Source: an uncultured Collinsella sp. (lineage in GTDB: Bacteria; Actinomycetota; Coriobacteriia; Coriobacteriales; Coriobacteriaceae). From it: a stretch of DNA of 15,879 bases. A model generated the notes under the pieces. It saw nothing but the letters and a program-made list of their open reading frames with translations. It was not told the DNA's origin and did no database searches. A program made the translations under genes and the position numbers. This document shows positions 9,703-15,628 of this stretch, piece by piece. How positions within the stretch are numbered: the first letter of the stretch is position 1; each line of letters starts with the position of its first letter. The stretch spans positions 1 through 15,879 of the forward strand of contig URTB01000015.1 in the NCBI GenBank assembly GCA_900550595.1. Direction: 5' to 3'.

Positions 9703-9780
9703 TCACTTTTGATGATGGGGGAGTGCACGATCTTTCACGATACCCAGACGGCTCAAGGAGCCTCCACAACTGGGACACAT
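9703..9780 (-). other. Micro-ORF with a CPSCGG knuckle before the zinc-ribbon operon
   Basis: A 25-codon frame, MCPSCGGSLSRLGIVKDRALPHHQK, ends 29 bases before the DUF4428 start. Half a zinc knuckle right upstream of three zinc-ribbon genes is suggestive, but no ribosome site is seen before the ATG, and the frame may be a remnant of a longer gene or part of a dispersed repeat. The direct repeat CACGAT-CTTT-CACGAT (about 9725-9740) lies within it. Confidence 0.25.
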
Positions 9781-9791
9781 GGCCCATTTTT

Positions 9792-9826
9792 GACTGGTCA
9801 TTGGGGACGTACTTAAATGAGTGGTC
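9792..9826 (+). repeat. REP-like 35-bp unit, copy 1
   Basis: GACTGGTCATTGGGGACGTA... matches the unit read on the minus strand at 11732-11698 at 30 of 35 positions. Its ends are imperfect inverted copies of GACTAGTC. The ATG used by the ROK frame (9817) lies within this repeat, and ROK-like sequence begins where the repeat ends. Confidence 0.75.
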
Positions 9827-10539
9827 TCTACGAGGGAGACGTCGCGGGAACGATCCATCGCGGCGGTGCGCTCACGTTTATGGACGGCTGCCCACTGGGA
9901 AAGCTCATGCGCGAGGCGCTGGGGGTGCCGGTTGCCGTCAATAACGACGGTAAGTGCTGTGCACTCGGTGAGTATGCGGCTGGCGCTCTGCGTGGGACGC
10001 GTTTTGGCGTGGTGCTCGCTATCGGCACGGGCATCGGCGGCGGTATCGTCATCGACGGCAAGGTCCTGCGCGGCGCGCACTGCTTTGCAGGCGAGTTCAG
10101 CTTCTTGTGCAATGATGTCACGACTTCCGCGAGCACGGAAAACTCCTTTGCGGGTTCGGGCGGTTGGCGTGCGCTCCGTGATGCCGCCATTGCCGAGAAG
10201 GGCCTGCCTGCGGGTTCTCCGGTGGACGGCCGCCGCGTCTTTGAGTGGATCGCGGATGGCGACATGGCGGCGCAGCGCGCGCTCGACCGCTACGCTCGCG
10301 CCTTTGACGGACAGCTCATCAACCTGCAGGCCGTGCTCGACCCCGAGGTCTTTGTGATCGCAGGCGGCATCTCGTGCCATCCCGAGCTCGTCGATGCCCT
10401 GCGTGCGCAGATGCCGCTGGCCCTCGCGGGTTACGAAGGGACCCTTGCCGGCATTCCTGTGCCGCAGATAAAGGTGGCCGAGCTCGGCAACGACGCCAAC
10501 CTTTACGGTGCTGTCCAGGAGGCCATGCGCCTGGTGTAG
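9817..10539 (+). pseudogene. ROK-family sugar kinase, N-terminus missing
   Basis: The 240-residue frame matches the later part of ROK proteins: IHRGGALTFMDGCPLG, the catalytic-Asp segment VAVNNDGKCCALGEY (Asp44), the ROK signature AIGTGIGGGIVIDGKVLRGAH with FAGEFSF, and the C-terminal VFVIAGGIS and LGNDANLYGAV. About 70-80 N-terminal residues with the DxGGT phosphate-binding motif are absent, and no frame between 9674 and 9816 restores them. The ATG comes from a REP-like repeat, and no clear ribosome site precedes it. The remaining frame is undamaged, so the loss may be recent or the fragment may still be made, but without the ATP-binding lobe start it should not be an active kinase. The usual ROK zinc cluster (CxCG...C) is also not seen. 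A 17-bp terminator follows. Confidence 0.8.
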
Positions 10540-10582
10540 CGCGAGTCAAACGAGGCTGTCGAAAAAGATAAAGGCCGGTGTG

Positions 10583-10625
10583 AACCGCCCCCATTTCCTT
10601 AGCACAGGAAATGGGGGCGGTTTAA
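10583..10625 (+). terminator. Intrinsic terminator after the ROK remnant
   Basis: A perfect 17-bp stem (10583-10599 with 10606-10622, AACCGCCCCCATTTCCT and complement) with a 6-base loop, followed by TAAT. The U-tract is short but the stem is very stable. It separates the ROK remnant from pyrE. Between here and the pyrE start I see no convincing gene. Confidence 0.8.
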
Positions 10626-10771
10626 TCTCGTGCCCCTTTTTAATCCGCTCGGATTCTTGATGAGGGAGTTTGCCATGTTAACCCCATTGTTCAGAAAACC
10701 ATTGCCCCTGACAAAGCCTTTACTGAATGCCGTGGCCTCAAAGCGCGCCCGCATCGACGCCCTGCCTGCGC

Positions 10772-10777
10772 TAAACT
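10772..10777 (+). promoter_or_regulatory. Possible -10 box of pyrE
   Basis: TAAACT lies 35 bases before the pyrE ATG, leaving a short leader with GAGAGGAG as ribosome site. No good -35 element was found at 16-18 bp upstream. Tentative. Confidence 0.3.
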
Positions 10778-10811
10778 GGAAGGCACGTACGCGATTACGA
10801 GAGGAGCCCGC

Positions 10812-11495
10812 ATGGAGGCTTACAAGCAAGAGTTCATCAAGTTTATGGTTGAGTCCGACGTCCTTAAGTTCGGCAGCTTTACGCTCAAGAGCGGCCGTCA
10901 GTCTCCGTTCTTTATGAATGCCGGCGCTTACGTGACGGGCTATCAGCTCAAGAAGCTGGGCGAGTATTACGCCCAGGCCATCCACGATAACTTTGGCGAC
11001 GATTTTGATGTACTGTTTGGACCGGCCTACAAGGGTATTCCGCTGGCCGTCGTGACCGCGATTGCCTACCACGAGCTGTACGGCAAGGAGGTCAAGTATT
11101 GCTGCGACCGCAAGGAGGCCAAGGACCACGGCGCCGACAAGGGCAACCTGCTGGGCTACGAGCCCCAGGACGGCGACCGCGTGGTCATGGTCGAGGATGT
11201 CACCACCAGCGGCAAGTCTATCGACGAGACCTATCCCAAGGTTAAGGCTGCTGCCGACGTCGAAATCAAGGGCCTGATCGTGTCCCTCAACCGCATGGAG
11301 GTCGGCAAGGGCGGCGTGACCACCGCACAGAAGGAGATCGAGGCCAAGTACGGTTTCCCCGTCGCGAGCATCGTTTCCATGGCCGAGGTCGTCGAGACCC
11401 TCTACAACCACGAGATCGATGGCAAGGTCGTCATCGATGACGAGCTCAAGGCCGCCATCGACGCCTACTACGAGCAGTACGGGGCTCGGGAGTAG
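10812..11495 (+). CDS. pyrE: Orotate phosphoribosyltransferase
   Basis: 227 residues, normal family length. It joins orotate and PRPP to form orotidine 5'-monophosphate, the fifth step of de novo pyrimidine synthesis, in the cytoplasm. Visible motifs: FTLKSGRQSPFF (orotate site, 23-34), GPAYKGI (70-76), the flexible catalytic loop DRKEAKDHGADKGNLLG (99-115) and the PRPP-binding loop VVMVEDVTTSGKS (124-136). GAGGAG precedes the ATG by about 6 nt. It stands alone here rather than with other pyr genes. The TAG stop is followed after 3 nt by a structured repeat element. Confidence 0.97.
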   Translation: MEAYKQEFIKFMVESDVLKFGSFTLKSGRQSPFFMNAGAYVTGYQLKKLGEYYAQAIHDNFGDDFDVLFGPAYKGIPLAVVTAIAYHELYGKEVKYCCDRKEAKDHGADKGNLLGYEPQDGDRVVMVEDVTTSGKSIDETYPKVKAAADVEIKGLIVSLNRMEVGKGGVTTAQKEIEAKYGFPVASIVSMAEVVETLYNHEIDGKVVIDDELKAAIDAYYEQYGARE

Positions 11496-11498
11496 GTA

Positions 11499-11670
11499 GT
11501 TACGCGGGTTTACCAACCCGCGTAACCAGTTGACGCTGCAAGCCCGCCAGAGCGGCAATCTGCCTTTCAGCTCCGGCGGCATGACCAGAAGGTCAATGCC
11601 GCCTCGTTTCAAGGCACCTTGCTCGCTCTGACGGGCTTTCGCTGTCGTTGCCAAAACATCGGCGTTGCCG
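11499..11670 (+). repeat. Structured element (candidate RNA), copy A
   Basis: Three helices. P1: GTTACGCGGGTT/AACCCGCGTAAC with a TACC loop (11499-11526). P2: AAGCCCG-C-CAGAGCG-GCAA (from 11540) with TTGC-T-CGCTCTG-A-CGGGCTT (to 11638), one mismatch and one bulged T. P3 inside P2: GGCGGCAT...ATGCCGCC capped by GACC-AGAA-GGTC with a bulged A (11575-11603). Conserved single-stranded blocks shared with copy B include CAGTTGACGCTGCAA, CGGCAATCTG, CACCTTGCTCGCT and CGGCGTTGCC. It starts 3 nt after the pyrE TAG and runs into a REP-like palindrome. No protein is encoded. The right boundary is set by where similarity to copy B changes into the REP. Confidence 0.85.
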
Positions 11671-11673
11671 TAG

Positions 11674-11732
11674 TAGTCATTGGGGACGTTCTTGTTTGAC
11701 TAGTCGTTTAAGAACGTCCCCAATGACTAGTC
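11674..11732. repeat. REP-like palindrome, copy 2
   Basis: Perfect 20-bp arms, TAGTCATTGGGGACGTTCTT (11674-11693) and its complement (11710-11729), enclose a 16-base loop holding GACTAGTC. Read on the minus strand, 11732-11698 is the 35-bp unit also seen at 9792-9826. A G precedes the left arm (GTAG), the tetranucleotide typical of REPs mobilised by RAYT transposases; no such gene is in the window. Confidence 0.85.
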
Positions 11733-11734
11733 AG

Positions 11735-11806
11735 AAATGAGCGTGGATAATCTCCCGTTTTTGGCCCCCGTGTGGACTCAAAGTGGGAGATTATCCACGC
11801 TCGTTT
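11735..11806. repeat. Long palindrome flanking fic, left copy
   Basis: Arms of 22 bases with core GAGCGTGGATAATCTCCC (11739-11756) and complement (11785-11802) enclose a 28-base spacer. The same arms and a similar spacer (TTTTGGCC...CTCAAAGT) recur at 13189-13256 on the other side of the Fic gene. It lies 22 bases after the Fic stop and could end its transcript as a hairpin, although no strong U-tract is present for the minus strand. Confidence 0.88.
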
Positions 11807-11828
11807 TAATATGGCTGGGCTGCGGTGC

Positions 11829-13001
11829 CTATCTAATCGGCTCAGCGTCTTCCCTGAGAATCGAAAGATACTCTTCATACCCGTACTGTCGGTATCTCTG
11901 TCTTGACTCGTCGAGTGGACGGAGGATACCCAATTCTTCGAATGATTTGACGAGCGAGCTCGCGGTGCTCCTACCGATATCGAGTCGGGCAGCGATAAAT
12001 GCGGTGTCGAGGATGGGATGCTCTTCAAGAAGGCTCAGCAGCCTTTGTCCGTTTGCGGCAGTCCTTCCGAGATTTTCGGTAATAGCTGCCGTGGAACGGT
12101 TATGGAGGTCAACAAGGTTTTTTAAAGACCCTACCGAGTCCTTCGCACTCTCAAGAAGACTGGCGCAGAAAAACTCTATCCATTCCTCGTAAGTGCCTCG
12201 CTCCCTTACGGATGCGAGTTGCCGGTAGTACTCGCTTCGATTTTTCTTGAACTGGAACGATGGGTAGAACAAGCAAGAATGAAGAACGCCATCATTGATG
12301 AGCATAAGTGTAATGAGAAGCCTGCCCAGGCGACCGTTTCCGTCTAGGAATGGATGGGCAGTTTCAAATTGGTAATGGACGAGCGCCGCCCGCACGATCG
12401 GATCCATTTCGACTTGAGGCTCATTGATAAATCGTTCGAGGTCCTGGAGCGTGTTGCTCAAATCTTCAATGTTTGGAGGGACGAACGATGCAGTTGCAAT
12501 GGTGCAGCCTGAAGGGCCAATCCAGTTTTGTGAGGAGCGCAGCTCGCCTGGATTCTTCTCCGTTCCGCGCACTCCGTCCAGCAGGACCGCATGAACCTGC
12601 CTGAGAAGCCTCGTACACAAGGGCATCTTTTTGAGCAGTTCTACGCCGCGGTCGACAGCACGGACATAATTCACGACATCTGCGACATCTTTATGATGGA
12701 GTTGGGTTTGCGATGGACTAAGTAGGTCGTCAAACGTGCACTGGGTTCCCTCAATTTGCGAAGAAAGGAGTGCTTCTTTGCGCACATACATTGTCAGATA
12801 CATGTCGGCGTTGGGAACAAAGTAGAGCATGCCTTCAAGCTCTCCAAGCTTTCGTGAGCATGTGGAAAGCGTGCGATAGGTTTCCTCAGTGAGGTTTAGC
12901 TGCCTCAATGATTGCAAGGGCGTTGGCAAAAACGAATAGTAAGCCAATTTCCCCGATAGATTATTGCGGAGCGTTCCCTGGCCGTTCTCCTCGATTTGCA
13001 T
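11829..13001 (-). CDS. Fic-family AMPylase with inhibitory motif and winged helix
   Basis: 390 residues from ATG 13001, chosen because GGAGGG lies just upstream; the ATG at 13013 is four codons earlier and poorly placed. Fic proteins transfer AMP (or another nucleotide part) to a target side chain. The core motif HPFLDGNGRLGR (216-227) is complete, with catalytic His216. The flap region QNWIGPSG...FVPP is present. SSQIEG (80-85) fits the (S/T)xxxE(G/N) inhibitory helix, placed N-terminal to the core as in class II Fic proteins, so activity should be self-restrained. Residues about 325-375 form a winged-helix-like segment (FIAARLDIGRSTASSLVKSFEELGIL). Base composition is visibly less GC-rich than the neighbours, and two long palindromes flank it, suggesting acquired DNA. 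Target unknown. Confidence 0.92.
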   Translation of the reverse strand: MQIEENGQGTLRNNLSGKLAYYSFLPTPLQSLRQLNLTEETYRTLSTCSRKLGELEGMLYFVPNADMYLTMYVRKEALLSSQIEGTQCTFDDLLSPSQTQLHHKDVADVVNYVRAVDRGVELLKKMPLCTRLLRQVHAVLLDGVRGTEKNPGELRSSQNWIGPSGCTIATASFVPPNIEDLSNTLQDLERFINEPQVEMDPIVRAALVHYQFETAHPFLDGNGRLGRLLITLMLINDGVLHSCLFYPSFQFKKNRSEYYRQLASVRERGTYEEWIEFFCASLLESAKDSVGSLKNLVDLHNRSTAAITENLGRTAANGQRLLSLLEEHPILDTAFIAARLDIGRSTASSLVKSFEELGILRPLDESRQRYRQYGYEEYLSILREDAEPIR

Positions 13002-13030
13002 CGCGCCCTCCATATCTTTAGTGCCGGAAA

Positions 13031-13130
13031 CTAGCTATTAGGCTAATCATATCAATTCTAATAACGAGTTTATGGCGAAAATAGTTATTAGAGTCGATTT
13101 GAATAATCTAATGACGAGAAGTCGTTATTG
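13031..13130 (-). promoter_or_regulatory. Alternating operator-like sites and promoter of fic
   Basis: Five copies of a CTAATAACGAG-like motif alternate in orientation: 13031-13041 (-), 13058-13068 (+), 13082-13091 (-), 13108-13118 (+), 13119-13130 (-). Copies 2 and 3 form the inverted repeat TCTAATAAC/GTTATTAGA. On the minus strand TATGAT (13051-13046) is a good -10 box, so copies 1 and 2 flank it on either side. This is the layout of an autoregulated promoter; the winged helix of the Fic protein is the obvious candidate binder, by inference. Confidence 0.6.
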
Positions 13131-13188
13131 CTTTGGTGCAAGGTGGTCGAGTGGTCCCTCGGGCGCAGAGGAAAACGGAGCATTCAAC

Positions 13189-13256
13189 ACGAGCGTGGAT
13201 AATCTCCCGGTTTTGGCCTGTGTGCGGGCTCAAAGTGGGAGATTATCCACGCTCGT
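13189..13256. repeat. Long palindrome flanking fic, right copy
   Basis: Perfect 20-bp arms, ACGAGCGTGGATAATCTCCC (13189-13208) and its complement (13237-13256), with a 28-base spacer like that of the left copy. A further single arm fragment, ATCCACGCTCGT, occurs at 13274-13285, ending 2 bases before the stop codon of the SIS-domain gene. Between 13131 and 13188 nothing recognisable is seen. Confidence 0.88.
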
Positions 13257-13287
13257 TAGATATTCGTCCGAAAATCCACGCTCGTCG

Positions 13288-13851
13288 CTACTTGAGCCCG
13301 GGCAGACGGGTGTAGGGAAACGAGCGCTCCAGGAATTCGGAGCGGCGGGCGTAGTCTTTGGCGAGGTAGCTGCTGTAGAGCGAATCGAGCACGTATTGCA
13401 CGGCGATGTGGCTGGCGAACTGCGTGATGCGATGCGTCATACTCTCGTGGTCACTCACCGTGAGGTAGGCGGCAAAGCCAGGGTGAATGCGAGCGCAATA
13501 AGGCGTGCCGATGACGATGACCGGGACATGCCGGCTGCTGAGAATCGGCAAGATGTCCTTGAGGTTGGGGGCAAGGCCGCTGTAGGAGATGACGATCGCC
13601 ACATGGTCGGTGCCCGAGGCGAGCGCCGTACGCACCTGGGCCTCGCCACCGTCGTGGCACGTCGCGCTTTTACCGGCGGAGAGCAAGCGATCACGGAACA
13701 TTCCCGCTGGATAGAGGTTGTGCGAGCCTGTGTAGATGTCGACCTGTCGGGCGTTCGCGATGAGCTTGGCGGCGTGGTCAAGCTGCGTGGGGTCGAGCAG
13801 CTCCTGCGTTTCGGCCAGCGTGGTCTGGTAGAGCCCCTCCATGCGTTCCAT
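13288..13851 (-). pseudogene. MurR/RpiR-type regulator reduced to its SIS domain
   Basis: 187 residues. RpiR regulators are about 270-290 long, with an N-terminal helix-turn-helix and a C-terminal SIS domain that senses phosphosugars. Here only the linker and SIS domain remain: VDIYTGSHNLYPAGMFRDRLLSAG, then HVAIVISYSGLAPNLKDILPIL and VPVIVIGTPYCARIH. Upstream, in frame, AEYRLQV (a typical continuation of the HTH end) is readable but a TAA at 13875-13873 precedes it, and no HTH is found in any frame up to the PTS promoter. The ribosome site is poor. It may be a dead gene or make a SIS-only protein. It lies divergent from the EIIA gene, whose control it may once have served. Confidence 0.75.
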
Positions 13852-13948
13852 AACCTGCAGGCGATACTCGGCTTATCGACCCGCGATGCAAAGGAGATGC
13901 TCATCCCAAGAGCGCTACCGGGAAGGGCTTGCGATTCGAGCCCTCACC

Positions 13949-13977
13949 TTAGCAATTTGATCATTTGGCACTATAAT
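13949..13977 (+). promoter_or_regulatory. Promoter of the PTS EIIA gene
   Basis: TATAAT (13972-13977) is a perfect -10 box, and TTAGCA (13949-13954) stands 17 bp before it as a 4-of-6 match to the -35 consensus. Transcription should begin near 13984, giving a leader of about 43 nt with the GAGGAG ribosome site. Confidence 0.65.
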
Positions 13978-14026
13978 CACCATAGGCATGCGCATAACGT
14001 TGCGCTTAATCAAGAGGAGAAAACAT

Positions 14027-14563
14027 ATGGGTCTGTTTGACATGTTTAAGAAGAAGGCTGAGCCCGCGGCAGCTGCTGCTCCGGCCTCCATCTCTGCTTC
14101 TGCTGGCGCCGACGTGCTGTGCTCGCCTGTCACGGGCAAGGTCATCAAGATGGCCGACGTGCCCGATCCCGTCTTTGGTGGCGAGGTTCTGGGCAAGGGC
14201 TGCGCTGTGTGGCCCGAGGACGACCTGGTCTACGCTCCCTGCGACGGCAAGGTGACCGTCACCATGGGTCACGCCGTGGGCCTGCAGTCCGATAGCGGCA
14301 TCGAGGTTCTGGTACACGTTGGCGTCGATACCGTCAACATGAACGGCGACGGCTTCGAGGGCTTCGTCAAGGCCGACGACGTCGTGAAGGCTGGCCAGCC
14401 CTTGCTCAAGATTGACCGCGCCAAGATCGCTGCCGCCGGTTACAAGGACTGCGTCGTCGTGGCCGTGTCCAACACCGCCGAGTTCGCCGACGTCGAGCTC
14501 GCCGTCGAGGCCGAGTCTGCCGTCGCCGCCGGTGACGCCATCTTTAGGGTCGTCCGCAAGTAG
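14027..14563 (+). CDS. crr: PTS EIIA component, glucose type
   Basis: 178 residues. It takes phosphate from HPr and passes it to an EIIB domain of a glucose/beta-glucoside-class PTS permease, in the cytoplasm. The two active-site histidines are in GHAVGL (His82) and VLVHVGVDTV (His97, the phosphorylated one), 15 residues apart as His75 and His90 in E. coli EIIA-Glc. An amphipathic N-terminus MGLFDMFKKK and Ala-rich linker precede the domain, as in free-standing Crr proteins. AGAGGAG precedes the ATG at 14027; an earlier in-frame ATG at 13988 has no such site. It is monocistronic, between its own promoter and a terminator. It could serve the permease feeding the 6-phospho-beta-glucosidase. The symbol is by family, not by proven orthology. 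Confidence 0.92.
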   Translation: MGLFDMFKKKAEPAAAAAPASISASAGADVLCSPVTGKVIKMADVPDPVFGGEVLGKGCAVWPEDDLVYAPCDGKVTVTMGHAVGLQSDSGIEVLVHVGVDTVNMNGDGFEGFVKADDVVKAGQPLLKIDRAKIAAAGYKDCVVVAVSNTAEFADVELAVEAESAVAAGDAIFRVVRK

Positions 14564-14586
14564 TCTGCGGCAACATAAGGATGTGC

Positions 14587-14619
14587 AAGGGTGGTCGGGT
14601 TATCCGGCCACCCTTTTTT
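14587..14619 (+). terminator. Intrinsic terminator of the EIIA gene
   Basis: AAGGGTGGTCGG pairs with CCGGCCACCCTT (12 bp, one G-T pair) over a 5-base loop, and TTTT follows. It lies 23 bases after the stop. From here to 14796 no gene is seen; TAATAT at 14729-14734 might be the -10 box of the following lipoprotein gene, but no good -35 box accompanies it. Confidence 0.92.
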
Positions 14620-14796
14620 AATAGGCTAAACAGGTGCATTTTATTGCAGGGGGCTTGTTTTACGGGCCATTCGCTCGTCAAATTGAGCCGCCTGCGCTTT
14701 TGCGACGCAGGGGGTTGGGCCGGGCCGCTAATATGGACTTGCTGTTACGACGTGCGCTGCGCAGGGAACGCGGCGCCGCTTGTTTGGAGGAATGTC

Positions 14797-15354
14797 ATGA
14801 AAAAGAAGCTGCTGCTTGCGCCTCTGATGGCCGCCCTGGTCGCGTGCGTGGTTTTGCTTTCAGGCTGCGGAGGGCCTTCGGTGGAAGAGCTCATCACCAA
14901 CGACCTTACGAGCCAGTTTGACGAGATCAAGAACGGCGGCGATGACTTCCTTGCCGGTCTGGAAGAGGCTTCGGGCGACGAGTTTGAGCAACTGGGTATC
15001 GATCCCAAGGAGTACGCCAAGAGCTATCTCGAGGGTTTTGATTACAAGATCGGCGATGTGACGGTCGATGAGGACAAGGGCACTGCGACCGCCGAGGTTA
15101 CCATCACCTGCAAGTCCATGAATAAGATCGTCGAAGATTTCGCCACCCAGTATCAGGAGAAGGCCGCCGCGCTCGATACGATGCCTTCCGAGGACGACCT
15201 GTACAAGATGGCCGGCCAGGTCATGGTCGACGTGACCAAGGCCGCTAAGACCAAGGACACCAAGGTCACCTTTAAGTATTCCGCCAACGAGGATAACGAG
15301 TGGTCTGCCGACGATTCCGCAACCACCGAGATGATGAATGCGATGATGAGCTAG
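14797..15354 (+). CDS. Small secreted lipoprotein, unknown function
   Basis: 185 residues. The signal peptide MKKKLLLAPLMAALVACVVLLSGC ends in the lipobox LSGC (Cys24), so it should be anchored on the outer face of the membrane. The mature part alternates helical stretches (VEELITNDLTSQFDEIKNG) and beta-rich sequence (GDVTVDEDKGTATAEVTITC), resembling DUF5105/DUF4878-type lipoproteins; I cannot place it more closely. GGAGG lies 7 nt before ATG 14797. The longer in-frame start at 14581 lies before the EIIA terminator hairpin and is rejected. A structured repeat begins 2 nt after the TAG stop. Confidence 0.85.
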   Translation: MKKKLLLAPLMAALVACVVLLSGCGGPSVEELITNDLTSQFDEIKNGGDDFLAGLEEASGDEFEQLGIDPKEYAKSYLEGFDYKIGDVTVDEDKGTATAEVTITCKSMNKIVEDFATQYQEKAAALDTMPSEDDLYKMAGQVMVDVTKAAKTKDTKVTFKYSANEDNEWSADDSATTEMMNAMMS

Positions 15355-15356
15355 GG

Positions 15357-15528
15357 GGTTACGCGGTTCTACGAACCGCGTAACCAGTTGACGCTGCAAA
15401 CGCCCCTAAGCGGCAATCTGACGTTCAATTTCAAGGGCGCGACCAGAAGGTCAGCGCCCTTTCATTTCACGTCACCTTGCTCGCTTAGGGGCGTTTTCGC
15501 TGACCGTCCTCTACCTGCGGCGTTGCCA
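15357..15528 (+). repeat. Structured element (candidate RNA), copy B
   Basis: Same architecture as the copy after pyrE. P1: GGTTACGCGGTTC/GAACCGCGTAACC with a TAC loop (15357-15385). P2: AAACGCCCCTAAGCG-GCAA (15398-15416) with TTGC-T-CGCTTAGGGGCGTTT (15477-15496), fully paired but for the same bulged T. P3: AAGGGCGC/GCGCCCTT capped by GACC-AGAA-GGTC with the same bulged A (15433-15461). The junction blocks are nearly identical to copy A although the stems differ. P2 ends in TTTT. It is followed by TAGTCATTGGGG (15533-15544), the left half of the REP-like repeat. Confidence 0.85.
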
Positions 15529-15532
15529 TGGT

Positions 15533-15544
15533 AGTCATTGGGGC
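15533..15544 (+). repeat. REP-like repeat, partial copy 3
   Basis: TAGTCATTGGGG, preceded by G (GTAG), matches the left end of the palindrome at 11674. Afterwards the sequence diverges to CGGCACTTGGGGACACTCC, which has a second TTGGGGAC block. The right arm is missing, so this copy cannot fold like copy 2. Confidence 0.6.
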
Positions 15545-15574
15545 GGCACTTGGGGACACTCCTTTGGTGCGGGG

Positions 15575-15611
15575 GGGCAGCTAAAAGAGTCCCGTCCCAC
15601 ATTAGCTGCCC
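15575..15611. repeat. Inverted repeat after the HAD gene
   Basis: GGGCAGCTAA (15575-15584) and its perfect complement TTAGCTGCCC (15602-15611) enclose 17 bases. It lies 17 bases beyond the HAD stop on the minus strand. No U-tract follows, so it is more likely another dispersed palindrome than an intrinsic terminator, though it may do both. Confidence 0.6.
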
Positions 15612-15628
15612 GTGGGAGGGATGAGCGG

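Noticed and set aside
10675..10917. 80-codon plus-strand frame before pyrE with GAGGGAG upstream
   Set aside because: The ribosome-like site is good, but the frame runs far into pyrE in another frame, has no recognisable family, and lies partly upstream of the likely pyrE promoter. Kept as a doubtful leader at most.
11499..11526. Integron attC-like site (GTTACGC...GCGTAAC)
   Set aside because: The arms only superficially resemble attC core boxes: GCGTAAC breaks the RYYYAAC pattern, the stem is perfect without extrahelical bases, and there is no cassette array or integrase.
10599..11654. Long minus-strand frame opposite pyrE (351 codons)
   Set aside because: It is antisense to a certain pyrE and reads through two non-coding hairpins; composition is that expected of the reverse strand of a high-GC gene.
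11499..11740. Retron non-coding RNA
   Set aside because: There is no reverse transcriptase gene nearby and the element occurs twice after unrelated genes.
11674..13285. CRISPR array
   Set aside because: The repeats are a few palindromes of different families, separated by a gene, without regular spacers and without cas genes.
13072..14040. 322-codon plus-strand frame across the fic upstream region and the SIS gene
   Set aside because: It crosses the operator ladder, a palindrome and the antisense strand of the SIS domain, and ends inside the EIIA gene. No family is recognisable.
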